From Calonectria ilicicola (taxonomy: Eukaryota; Ascomycota; Sordariomycetes; Hypocreales; Nectriaceae), in assembly GCA_020809705.1 (NCBI GenBank), contig CP085829.1:1488001-1552000 (forward strand): DNA of 64,000 bases, in the 5' to 3' direction. Position 1 is the stretch's first letter. The number at the start of each line of letters is the position of its first letter. The translations under genes and the position numbers were made by a program. Below the pieces are notes generated by a model. That model saw nothing but the letters and a program-made list of their open reading frames with translations, ran no database searches and was not told the origin of the DNA. Below are positions 36,501 through 46,697 of the stretch, piece by piece.

Positions 36501-37068
36501 TCATGTCTCCACCTCCGGCAACCACATCGATGGCTTTGCCAAACGACAAGATGTGATTGCCGACTACGTTTAGGCGCGATAAAAAGCTATGGAAAAACCC
36601 GGTGTCATAACGGCCACGGACATGTTGAAACATGCCTTCCAATACCGTCGGGTCGATCGAGCTATCAAGAGGTATCGGCGCGCATATCTTCCTCTCGTGC
36701 GGCTGAAATTTGTCGAGGTGTGCATTCAGCACCTCGTGCCAGATGATGTTCATGTCATTGCCGGCCGGGCCCTTCTTGACGCCATGTGTAATGACAATGT
36801 TCAAAGCCTCGGCGTCGCTCTTCTGCTTTGCTGGCTTTGCCGCCTTTGGTTGGTTTGATGGTTTTATCGATTGCGATGTCAGCGTAGAACCTGAATAAGC
36901 CGTACGAGACCGGCCTCTAAATCGACGCATATTGTACGATTTATTTCCGGAGAAAAAAAGCCGACAATCTGTTCCGGTGAGGTTGCACGCATTGCACAAA
37001 AGGCCTTGAGATGACGAATTGCAACAACGCACACAGAGGGAAATACAGTATCTTTTAGGCTCAGACAT
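33536..37068 (-). CDS. NLR-like STAND protein: fungal N-terminal domain, NB-ARC, TPR repeats
   Basis: Intracellular signalling NTPase of the fungal NLR type, 1,067 aa, six exons: 37068-36460, 36374-36170, 36102-35539, 35482-34596, 34539-33863 and 33797-33536. All junctions are in phase; the exon 4/5 donor (GTAAAG) is the least certain. Residues 8-35 are an unusual Cys-rich start (CISLCVRCC...CNACNLTGTDC). Residues about 90-270 resemble the helical domain found upstream of many fungal NB-ARCs (DUF7708-like). The NB-ARC has Walker A IYGLGGCGKSS near residue 385, Walker B LIIYDNADD near 465, TSR sensor-like ITSRNPAA, and GLPLALRQAS near 546. The last 310 residues are TPR-type repeats, which act as the sensor in this class. 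Its neighbourhood with a HET gene supports a role in non-self recognition (inference). Confidence 0.9.
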
Positions 37069-37758
37069 GCTTGAGGTCAAATAGAAACTGCGAGGGACGG
37101 CACGGCCGGGCTGGGTTGGGTGTGGATGCGTCCTACCTAGTCATTCAAGGGCTTGCAACGCAGGGCGGAAGTCTGCGAAGCGCTGTACCCCCCACCTTGT
37201 GTTTCTACATGTCATTGTCGTCTACCATATAGCCGTGGCAGTGCAGGTCGCACGCAGTTGGTCATTTGTAGTGGAAACTTGTACTTTAATGGTACAAACC
37301 CCGCAGATAAGAAGTGCGGCATGCATACGGCAGTCACCAGCAGCCCCGTGTGTATCAGTTAACCAGTTGGAAGCTGAGGGGTGGTGGTGTTGCATAGGAA
37401 GAGCTGGGGCACATTGCTGACGGGCTGACCAAAAAGCTTCAACACTACGGGACCGTACAGCCAGTCGGGTGTCGAGAAGAAAAATGAGGCGCGAGGATGC
37501 AAATGTGAGGGGGCTGCCAAGATTTCCGCGGACAGGGATCGACATGGTCTGGCTGCAGAAGGAAGAGGAGCTGCCACGGTTGCCGTACCGGATGAATGAG
37601 TCTTGCAACATGACGCTTGGGTAACATTATGTAGGATTGAGGCTACGGGACTCGAGATTAAAAGGTTGCTCGCTGGATGTGAAGGCGCGAGGAGAGTCTG
37701 CCTCGTTTGTCGTTACTCAAACCAACATCTTTGCGCCACCAGCCGAAAAGTCCCAAAT
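37069..37758. other. Intergenic 0.7 kb, divergent promoters
   Basis: Lies between the NLR and the small gene at 37.8 kb. Open frames here are short and feature-free. Confidence 0.45.
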
Positions 37759-38075
37759 ATGTCCATCCAAGCCGTCCGCACAGCTGCCACACCCATGGCC
37801 AAGTATGTCATTGATCAACGCTCTGTTTTAGCCCGCGGAATCCACGCTGACTCACCTCACTTAGGCCTACTGCCGCAACGCTGTACGCCACCTTCAACAA
37901 AAAGCAACCATGGAAGACGTTCTGGCCTCCTAAGGCAGAGAACTACACCCTGGAGGAGCGTGCTAGCATGCCCTGGCTGACTTGGAAGTATGATGGCAAT
38001 AAGCCGATGGATCGGCCATGGAGAAGCTGGATGCTGGAGAACCAGACCACTGTTGCGAGACGCGGCGGTCTTTGA
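37759..38075 (+). CDS. Small conserved-looking protein, 84 aa, two exons
   Basis: Exons 37759-37802 and 37865-38075, with intron GTATGT...CTTAG in phase. The predicted protein is basic and Trp-rich (KKQPWKTFWPPKAENYTLEE, then MPWLTWKYDGNKPMDRPW). The N-terminus (MSIQAVRTAATPMAKPTAAT) is Arg/Ser/Ala-rich without acidic residues, compatible with a mitochondrial presequence. Size, composition and strong codon quality suggest a housekeeping mitochondrial protein, such as a small respiratory-complex accessory subunit. I do not recognise it firmly, so no name is given. Confidence 0.75.
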
Positions 38076-38386
38076 TTAAGTTCAATATGGGTTTCGATGT
38101 TTTCAACAAACACTTGAAGCTTTTATGGAGTAAGATAATTGATGTGTCATTTTAGCAGAATGAGAATGAATTACACCCCAGTCTAGCCCTAGCTTAGTTT
38201 GTAATATGCTACTCCTGCATCTAAACACGGAACCGACTGTTTCATCATTTGCCCGGCCCATGCTTCTACACTGTTAAAAAGACGTGAGAGCAAGTATTAT
38301 ACATACAAAGGCCCACCGGAGCGGCCGCCGCAACAGACGAGGAATATGAAAATAATTTCTGTGTCTTAGGGAATAAGGAGGCAATT
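38076..38386. other. Intergenic 0.3 kb between convergent genes
   Basis: I see nothing beyond the shared 3' flanks. Confidence 0.5.
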
Positions 38387-39939
38387 TTAGGGTAAACCAA
38401 GACCAGAGATGTCGACTGAAGGCTCCTTTCCTAGGAGTAGCTCAGCCATGACCTTGCCGCTTCCGAGCGACAACGTGACACCGTCACTGAAGTGGCCAGT
38501 ATTAATGAAGAGGCCGCCAACAACGCCTGCGCAGTCAGTCGCAGGTTTTTCTGGTGAAATCATTCGGATTTGGGATACGATGCGGTCTGCCGCGGGGCCT
38601 TGTGTGCCGAGCAAGCTCCAGTCGACCTTGGTGATGATAGGGTGGTTTGGCACAGCCCGAGGACGGTAGGCGCGGCCGACATCTGAGATGTGCTTTTCAT
38701 CGAGTGGGACGCCGAGAAACTGACTAGTTAGCTTAATCATGGCCTCGATTTGATCCCACTGCGGCTTGACTTCGTCAGCGAACTCGGGCAACGGCTCTGG
38801 AATTGCGCCGTAACCGCCGATATACAAAGTGCCGTCAGGAAAGCTGGTGATGTCGAGGCTATGGCCACCGGACACGACGCTGCCAAGGAAGACCTGCTCG
38901 CTACCTTTTTCGTCGTCTGAGTGCTTCCACTCGGGCGTGCGAACGCGAAAGTGATGGCCCGCCGAGCTCGAGACATCGAACATCAACTTGGCCTTGGCTG
39001 ACGGGAACAAACTGGAGAAGACGCGGTCAGACCACGGTCCAGCTGCAATTACAATCGTCTCACAGGGCACTGTGCGACTGGCACCATCTTGCCCGAGGTC
39101 TTTAATATGAACGCTCGTGAAGCGCTGCGAGGCCTCGTTCACGGCCACCGAGGTGACGGTGGAGCCAAAGGCAAACTTGACACCCAGCTCTTCACAGCGT
39201 TTGTATATGAATGCACAAAACTCGGCGGGGTCGCTATTCAACTGTTAGCCTGGGAACCGGAGAATTGACCTGTGAAATTCGGAGGGACACAAGAGGGGGA
39301 TGGGAAAGCATACAGATGAGCGCCGTGGGGTGCCGTAGCTAGTATCTGGGCAGTCCAGTCTGCTTCCGTCTTCAGCCAGGACGGGAGGTTCGACAGCCGG
39401 ACCTCAACCGGGGGGGAGGGGCCCCAGGTATCGGGGGGCGCGGGCGTCCCAGTAAAGTTTTCGGGAGTGACGCGGAAGACAGTCTGTTTGGTGTATTGGT
39501 AGTTTTTCCGACCGTCGACCTGCTCGGCGAGGCGGGCCAGCAGCTGGAACGAAAGCGCACCGAGCGGCGCCGTTTCGGGAGCGAAGCCAAAGTCGCCAAG
39601 GCCGCCAGTAGCCTGGCTCGAGGCAGCGGGACTCGGGCGCTTGGAGGGCTCGACGATGGTGATCTCGGGGCGGGGCCGGGCGCGTGCGGTCGGGTTAGCC
39701 CGAACAAGCGCCTCCCACTCCGTGAGCAGGCTGTAGGCGGTGGTCAGGCCGATGATGCCGGCGCCGAGGATGACGATGCTCTGCGGCTGGTTGGCATTGT
39801 CGTCGGGGGCATGGACGGGATGTCGCGGTCGAGCCCAGGGTTTGCCCATGGTGAAGGTGAAGGTGGTGCAGAGGAGAAACAGAAGGGCAGCCGAGGCCCA
39901 CACCAGGTAGCGGACGTTGACGCTCATATTGCCTGGCAT
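38387..39939 (-). CDS. FAD-dependent oxidoreductase (DAO family), membrane-anchored
   Basis: Amine or amino-acid oxidising flavoenzyme of the D-amino-acid-oxidase fold, 490 aa. Exons 39939-39314 and 39233-38387; the intron starts GTATGC and ends GAATAG. Earlier AGs (CACAG, CCCAG, AACAG) all create stops, so only the last acceptor keeps the frame. A hydrophobic segment near residues 8-30 (LVWASAALLFLLCTTFTF) looks like a signal anchor. The FAD Rossmann motif follows (SIVILGAGIIGLTTAYSLL), with the family-type SSQATGGLGDFGFAPE. In exon 2 come TIVIAAGPWSDRVF and the C-terminal GGLFINTGHFSDGVTLSLGSG. A second in-frame ATG at 39927 is an alternative start. Substrate unknown. Confidence 0.88.
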
Positions 39940-40289
39940 GTCATGGGTGAAGTGGGCAGGCTCGAGAGAGGAGACACAACTAACTGGTTGTCTGCTTCCG
40001 GAGAAGGAAGCTGGATAGACTTTGTCACATCATCCAACCTCGCCGATAGCAACGCACGCATTGATGATGACACTTTTGCTATGGTTACCACGTGCCAGCG
40101 GACGGTACACACGGCTTCGCTATCTACCTACCATCTGGGTAAGACTGTCTCAGTCAGTATACAGTGCAGTGAGGTACAAAAGGTCCGACGAATTCCCGGA
40201 CCCCGCTTCTTCATTTAAAGAGAGCTTATTATATCCATTATTTAAGGTTAAGGAAATTAATTAGTATTGCTTTAGATTTGAAGAGCTTA
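39940..40289. other. Intergenic between the FAD oxidoreductase and the decayed transposon
   Basis: Should hold the oxidoreductase promoter. No other feature seen. Confidence 0.45.
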
Positions 40290-40412
40290 TACCCGGTGGG
40301 CTGAGTAACTAGCTCGCAAGCTGGGCAAAATAAGCCCCCACCTCTCCTATTGGAGAGGTGGTTTCAAAACCTGTAATTGTGTTAAATGTGTATTCTACTT
40401 TTTTATTGTTAT
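40290..40412 (+). repeat. Left terminal inverted repeat with internal hairpin
   Basis: Pairs with 42464-42594. It contains a perfect 10-bp-stem hairpin at 40338-40361 (CCACCTCTCC, loop TATT, GGAGAGGTGG). Confidence 0.85.
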
Positions 40413-42463
40413 GATATTATAATATAATAAATTTTTTATTAAATAATAAAAGTATTATAATTTTAGTATTATATAGTTTTAATTAAGTAGAATTAATATT
40501 TTTTTATATTTTTTTTAGTAAATATAATATTATAAGTAAATAATAATAATAATTAAATATATTTTTATAATTTTAATATAAAGATTTATATATTATTTAA
40601 ATTAATAATAATTTTATTTTTTTTATTATTAAAGTAATAATTTAATATTTAATTATAATTAAAATTTTTATAATTAAATATAAATAATTAAATATTATTT
40701 TTATTATTAATAAAATTATTATTTATAATATTAATAAATTATAAAAGATTAATATATTTAAAGTATTATTTTTATTATAAATATTTATTTTTTTAATTTT
40801 TAATATTATTATAATAATAATAATAATATTACTTAATAATATTTATAATATCTTTTATTTTATAATTTTAAAGAGCTAATTAAATACTATTATTAAAGCT
40901 ATTAATAATAAATAATTTTTTTTATTATTAACTTTAAGCTATAATTACTAAATATATTAAATAACCTCAATTTCCTCTAGAATTAGTATATATTAGTATA
41001 GTTCCTTTATAATCTTTAGAATATTATAACTATAGAGAAAGATGCTGGAGGCTATATTTTATACCTATTATTACTTTTGCTATTATAATCAATTAAAATT
41101 ACTCTTTTAAAGGCAATTTTTCTAAGTAATATCTTTCTTAAGATCTTTATAAGCTTTAGTAATTATTATTAAATATATTTTCTTTATAGTATAGGTATTA
41201 TTATTGACTTTTATATATTGCTATATATATATGTGCTAGGCTTGTGCGGCAACTTGCTCTTTCTATTATTAGATTATTTTTTTATATGTTAATTAGGTTA
41301 TAATAGCTAGGTTAAGGGTAGCTTGGGTATATTTAATAATAGCTCTTATTAGGCTCTTTAATATATTAAATTGCTTTATAATATTATAAGCTTTAAGCTA
41401 TTTTTTAATTTTTTTAAATATTATTATATACTTCTTTAATAACTAAGGAAATAATAGCTTTATAAAGTCTTTAGTATTTTATTATAGTAGGCTTAGTATA
41501 ACTTTAGGAGTAAATAATTATAAACTTGCCTTTTTAAAGCTTATATATATATAATATATTTTAAATATTATCTTTTTTAATAAATTCTATTATTAAAAAA
41601 AATTAAAGTAAATAATTTAAAGATCTTTATCTTTTATAAAATTATTAAAAATTAAATATTATTTTTTTTAAAATATTAATAAATATTAATATTAAAAAAT
41701 TAAAAAATATAATTAATATATAAAGAAAAATAAAATAGAATAATATTAAAAATATAATAATATTATATAAAGTTAAGATCTTTATAAGTAAAAAAACTAT
41801 TTATTAAAAGTATTTAATATATTAGATTTTTTTTCTTTTTTAAATTATAAGCTTTTAAATTTAATTTTTTTTTTAATATAAATATTATATTTAAATTATT
41901 TTTTAATTATATAATTATTAAAGCTATTACTTAAAATAAAAAAATAATAATTAAAATAATATAATTATTATAAAATTTAATAATTATTATTAAAATTAAA
42001 TATTATTATAATAAGAATAATATTTTTATTAATATTAACTATTATATATTCTTTAAGAATAACTTTTGCTAAAAGAATAAGAAAGAAAGAAATTAATTTT
42101 TTAATAATATTAATTATATTTATAAAGATTAATAATTTCTTATTATTTAATTATAATCCTTATAATCTTTTTAATCTTAAGCACTTTAAATTAAAATTTA
42201 AAATACTTTTTTTAAAGTAAATAATCTAAGATTTTAAAATTAATAACTTTAAATTATTTAAATAATATTTTTTAAAAAATTAATATAATTATATAAATAA
42301 ACCTTAATTATAATATTCTTATTTAACAAAAATATATAAACTATACTCACTATAATTATATATAATTTAACTAAAATTTAAAACATATTTAATTTATATA
42401 TAAAATTAATAATATTTAAAATTTAAAGTAATTTAAGCAAGAAATAAAAAAGTTATAAGTAAA

Positions 42464-42594
42464 TTACAATATGAAAGTAGGATACACATTCAACACAGTT
42501 ACAGGTTTTTAAACCACCTCTCCGATAGGAGAGGTGGGGGCCTTTAGAGCCCAGTGAGCCTGCGAGCGCTGCTGCTTAGTCAACCCACCGGGTA
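42464..42594 (-). repeat. Right terminal inverted repeat with internal hairpin
   Basis: Pairs with 40290-40412. The hairpin at 42514-42537 has the same stem and loop GATA. Confidence 0.85.
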
Positions 42595-43255
42595 TATATG
42601 TATAGGTAGATGTATAATTTTTCATTTTTATAGCCTCATTGCAAGGTGTACCATCGCACAGAGCATACAGAAGAACAATCCGGCGCTCTCTGCCTCAGGC
42701 TTGCAAACCCACTGATCACGCGTTGAAACTGAGCGGGGTAAATTAGTGAGTGATTCATCAGGCAGCGGGGTGGCAGGAATGGAACGCTGTCGGCAACAAT
42801 TGCGTGTCACCGCATCTCTTCCGAGCCCTTGGCAAAAGCCAGATCACGCCAGCCCCATCACAAAATATACCTTAGCGGCGCAAGTCGGCAGCCGGCTAAC
42901 AAAGATGCGCTTGCTCTAAACAGGTAATGTTTCTCGCAGGCAGATAGCCATCGTTGGTAAAACTGTAGGTGTTTACTGGGATGATGGTATTGCTCTATCG
43001 AATTCTACATTGGCAAATTAGCCTATAACAAAACTGCATCAAGCTGCAGAGGCACCCGTTGGATAGCTCAGCGCGTCATTTTACTCCAAAAGGAGGTTGG
43101 CGGAGGCTTTTAGTGCCTGAAGATGGACATAAGGGACATAAATACACACGCTGCTGAGGCGCCCATATATAGAGACACTGAGCCCAAGATGACAATTTAC
43201 ATGTTAACCCCAAAAGTAAGCCTTAGTTATACACTTTATCAATCCATCCATAAGA
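42595..43255. other. Intergenic 0.66 kb
   Basis: Normal-composition DNA between the decayed transposon and the CmcJ-like gene. No supportable gene. Confidence 0.45.
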
Positions 43256-44677
43256 ATGCTGTGTCAAGCCATTGTAAGCTTCAATTCGACTTCTTCTAAT
43301 GTTGCTGCTAACCAGGGACATTATTTTTGCACTCGTAGTGCAGGCAATCTAAGCAGCGGCTCCGCAGTAGTGTCACTGAGGCCTCATTACTCGCGGGCCG
43401 ACGGTCGCTGACAGTGCCGGCAACATTCTACTATCTAGAGAAACGGGAGGAGTACAAGACGGTGAAGCCCTACCACATCAATCTCCCAACCCGCGCGTTC
43501 CCTGGCGGCCTACAGTCCAACGAAGTGTCGGTGCCGTACCACAACGTGCCCGTGAGGGGCCTGCGTGGGATGGTCGACCAGTTCCAGCTGGACCGTCATG
43601 GCTTTCAGGTCATCAAGGAAGACACGCGCGGGTCCCTCTCGCTCCTTGACTGCGTTGAGGAGGGAGAGTACGACGACGAGAGAGTGCTGCGACAGAAGGC
43701 TCGGCCGGCCGTCGAGCACTTCCTAAGAAGGAAGATTGCTGGGGCCGAAGATGCAATCACATTCTCTCACCAGGTTCGAAGGAGGGACCAGCAATTCCCA
43801 AGCATGCCGCGGGGAACGGATGCGAAGTGGCCGCAGCCAGTTCAAGGAGTTCACATAGGTTTGTCTAGTATCTGTGATTGAGGCTATCTGGGCGGATGAG
43901 AAACAGACTAACGTGCCTGAGCCTGAGTAGACATGACGCCAGACTCTGCCCGTGTGGAAATATACGACAGCCTCCAGAAGCGGGGTTACTCTGACATATC
44001 GAACAGGAGGTGGGCGATTATAAGGTAAGGGCCCTTGCTTATTCCCGTCCCAACCAACAAGGAAGTACGTGTGTCATGACAATACATGAGACTAACTACT
44101 TCTTACATAGTATTTGGCGGCCTCTTTTTGGCCCACTCCAAGATTGGCCGCTGGCACTGATGGACTATACATCTTTTGACAACTGCCGCGATCTGGTCGC
44201 CTCAGACAACATTTACCTGCACAAGATCCGTGAGACATTCAACGTGCTCTGGAGCGATTCGCACCGCTGGTATTTTTTGCAAGACCAACAGCCCGACGAG
44301 GTCTACGTGTTTAAGACATTTGACAGCTACGCCCACCAAGGCCACGCGCGTGGTAAGTCACAAAATCAATTGCTCCCTATCTTCCCCTCCAAAAATTCTT
44401 TTCTCTTGCATGAGCCGAACTAATCCCTGGTGTCAACCCCACCAGCCTGTCCTCACGCAGCGTTCCAGAACCCGCTAGCGCCCGTAACTGCGCGGCCGCG
44501 CCGGAGCTTCGAGTGTCTGTCAGTGGTGCTGTGGCCAGAAGGAACGGCGCGAAGCGCTCCATACGATGAGGTAAGCTGAGCATAGCCCTAAACCCAACTT
44601 TATTCACTTTTCAGGAGAAGAATCTTCTAACATGCAACAAAGGCTCTACCGTCCGAGTCACGGTCCAAATCGCTTGA
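43256..44677 (+). CDS. CmcJ / GA4-desaturase-like enzyme, 6 exons
   Basis: Member of the fungal CmcJ-like family, annotated variously as methyltransferase/hydroxylase-like or GA4-desaturase-like, often found near secondary-metabolism genes. Exons 43256-43273, 43339-43858, 43931-44024, 44111-44352, 44446-44570 and 44615-44677; 353 aa. Family landmarks: FYYLEKREEYKTVKPYHINL at the start, VPVRGLRG, FSHQVRRRD, then WRPLFGPLQDWPLALMDY, the paired acidic/His segment DEVYVFKTFDSYAHQGHARA, and the C-terminal SFECLSVVLWPEG. The main exon has no ATG. The proposed 18-nt first exon (MLCQAI) with GTAAGC...GTAG joins in phase and supplies one, but is the least certain part. It is convergent with the kinase-like gene, 100 bases apart. 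Confidence 0.8.
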
Positions 44678-44777
44678 AACGCTACTAGCAGAGATGGGTG
44701 GAGGCATAGAGTAGAACGAATAATACGGGGGAAGTAGGGACTGCGGCTTCCTTTCATTAATTCTATGGCATTTTTGT

Positions 44778-46045
44778 CTATTGACGATTCTTCATCAACT
44801 GTACTATGATAGCAAAGGGATCCTGATCCCGGTTTGATAAATAGCCAAAATCTGGGTCTGTGATGAATTTGAGTGCCTGATCTACGCAAGGAGCCGCCGT
44901 CTCCCTGGTGGCCTTGCTTCTTGGCGAGTCAAGCCGTCGGGGCAGCGACATCATTATGTGGGCGCCGGCGAATCGGATAGCCTGCTGGACATCTAGCGGG
45001 CCGCCGAACTGGCGATACGCCTTGATAAAGGCTTCGAGCACGGTTGCGTATGTAGAGTCGGTGCCCTCATAGTAGCTAATGAGGAATAGTTCGCCAGTGA
45101 AGTTGCCGACGTCAACGAAAGCAGGCGACATCATGACAAACTCCCAATCAATTACACTGACGCTTGGTGGGACTTCCAAATTGACGAGTACGTTGCCCAT
45201 CCTAGTAGCAGATGAGGAATGAAGAGGAAACTCGAGATGAGAAGAATAAAGACTTACCAAAAATCACCCATGATGCACGTCTCAAGCTTGTGTCGCAAAT
45301 CGTGCTCCAACCCCTCGAGGCCGGCTACAAGCAATCCTCTTCGCTCATCGTTGATTGGATATTCAGCTGCCGCGACATTCTTGAAGAAGTCTGTAAGCGT
45401 CTCCTCGATGCTGAGCTCCTTTGCCGATGAGTTGGGACCGAAGAGACGCGTAGCCTCTGCGTGGCCGGGCCCAGCACCCCAAGCATGTAGCTGGGCAAGG
45501 AAGAAGCCAAGGCGACGGCCGAGATCGCTTGCGACGGCGTGTTTGGCAGGCGTCTCGGGTGTATCCTCGAGAAGCTCGCGAAACGAGTGCGTGGCCTGTT
45601 CCCAGACAACGCCAGGAGCAGCATTGGGCCGCGGCGTGCAGTCCTCTATGATGGTGACGTGGTTTTCACGGTCATCAAAAAGGACTTCAGGTAACTTGAC
45701 GCCGCCCTCATGATTCACACCCGCTTCATTACGCACCTCGGGTTGCCCTGAGCTCGGCGGATACTTGAACTCGCGCCACGGAATATGGGTGAGAGCAAGC
45801 GCCTCAAAGCCTTGTCGTTCGGCGGAGAAGGGCACGCGAGGCTCACCAGCAGTGTAAGGAGCTGAGTATTTCAGGATCGCGGTCGAGTTCTGGGACCGGC
45901 CAACGAGCTTGTCGAGGAAGAGGCGATAGGCGAAGTTCGTGGTACCGACCTGGATGCGGCGGACTGCGCTGCTGTCAAACGGAGTGTATCGCAGAAACGC
46001 GGCGACGCCGGACGTCTCAACCAGCGACGACAGATGTGTGTCCAT
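44778..46045 (-). CDS. APH-type phosphotransferase-like protein
   Basis: Aminoglycoside/choline-kinase-fold protein, 403 aa from the ATG at 46045. Exons 46045-45258 and 45201-44778, with intron GTAAGT...ACTAG splitting the Trp of GDFW. The ATP-site Lys region is ILKYSAPY; the catalytic loop reads MGDFWMGNVLV and the metal-binding site is SVIDWEF. In the usual HGDFWxxN loop the His is Met here, whereas the catalytic Asp and Asn are kept. The frame continues upstream, and in-frame ATGs at 46138 and farther would add an Arg-rich, acid-free leader (ALFAGRRAVHLAARPS) that could target mitochondria. Substrate unknown; it might modify a metabolite of the neighbouring CmcJ-like enzyme (inference). 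Confidence 0.85.
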
Positions 46046-46697
46046 ATTTGCTAGCTGCTGCTGGGTGGTGCTCCGGGCCGTTGGGATGCTTGGTCGTGCG
46101 GCGAGATGAACGGCGCGTCGGCCAGCGAAGAGGGCCATGGGCAAGCTGGCCAGGCGCATGGCGAAGGCACTGAGCTGGGCTACCCAAGGCGGACTTCGCA
46201 GAGCCTCACGGAGCCTCGCGGAGCTCGTGTTAACTTTGTGTGTAATGAAACAAGGCAAATACAGCATGCTCGGGTGGGGGCGTCCTTGATGGTTGCATCC
46301 ACTACGCCCGTGGACGAGTGACATCCCAGGCCGATCATGCCATGAGAGACACCGTGTAAGGATCCATGCATGCATTGGGTAACATTCAGCTTGCACATCA
46401 CAATGCAGCACACCACAGGCTATGTGAGACATTGAGGCATTTGTTGAGCTGCCTGCTGAAGAGCAGCCTATTGGGCCTTTTCGGCAGCTTACTTACGCGT
46501 AATTCTTAGTAGTCATGATTATTGTCTACCTACTAGGTACCTAGCCCTAACATGTCCTTGAAAATCTCAAGCAGACTGCGTCATTCGTACCCTGCGTCCT
46601 CATTGTCGTAAATGACAAGTTACATGAGCTACATTATAAGCCGAGTATAGTGCGTGTTACGCCTGGACGGGAGCAGGGAGTACATGTCCAACCTTGG
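46046..46697. other. Region between kinase-like gene and MFS gene
   Basis: The kinase-like reading frame stays open to about 46432, so part may be N-terminal coding sequence. The rest is promoter and 3' flank. No other feature seen. Confidence 0.4.

Larger units (their letters stand above)
40290..42594. mobile_element. RIP-destroyed class II transposon with preserved GC-rich termini
   Basis: About 2.3 kb flanked by TA on both sides, with inverted termini over 110 bases long that start TACCCGGTGGG. The interior (about 40412-42462) is almost only A and T and full of stops, so no transposase can be read; 40960-41560 is slightly less depleted. Where the two termini differ, several differences are T in the left for C in the right, or A for G, the direction RIP produces. 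TA flanks (a TATA target also fits) suggest Tc1/mariner/pogo type, but the superfamily is inference. Confidence 0.85.

Noticed and set aside
39241..39290. Earlier acceptors for the FAD-oxidoreductase intron
   Set aside because: Each of three nearer AG sites leads directly to a stop codon; only the acceptor at 39234 keeps the frame.
40412..42462. CRISPR or structured repeat array in the AT-rich island
   Set aside because: No regular spacing or conserved repeat unit; composition is explained by RIP of a transposon interior.
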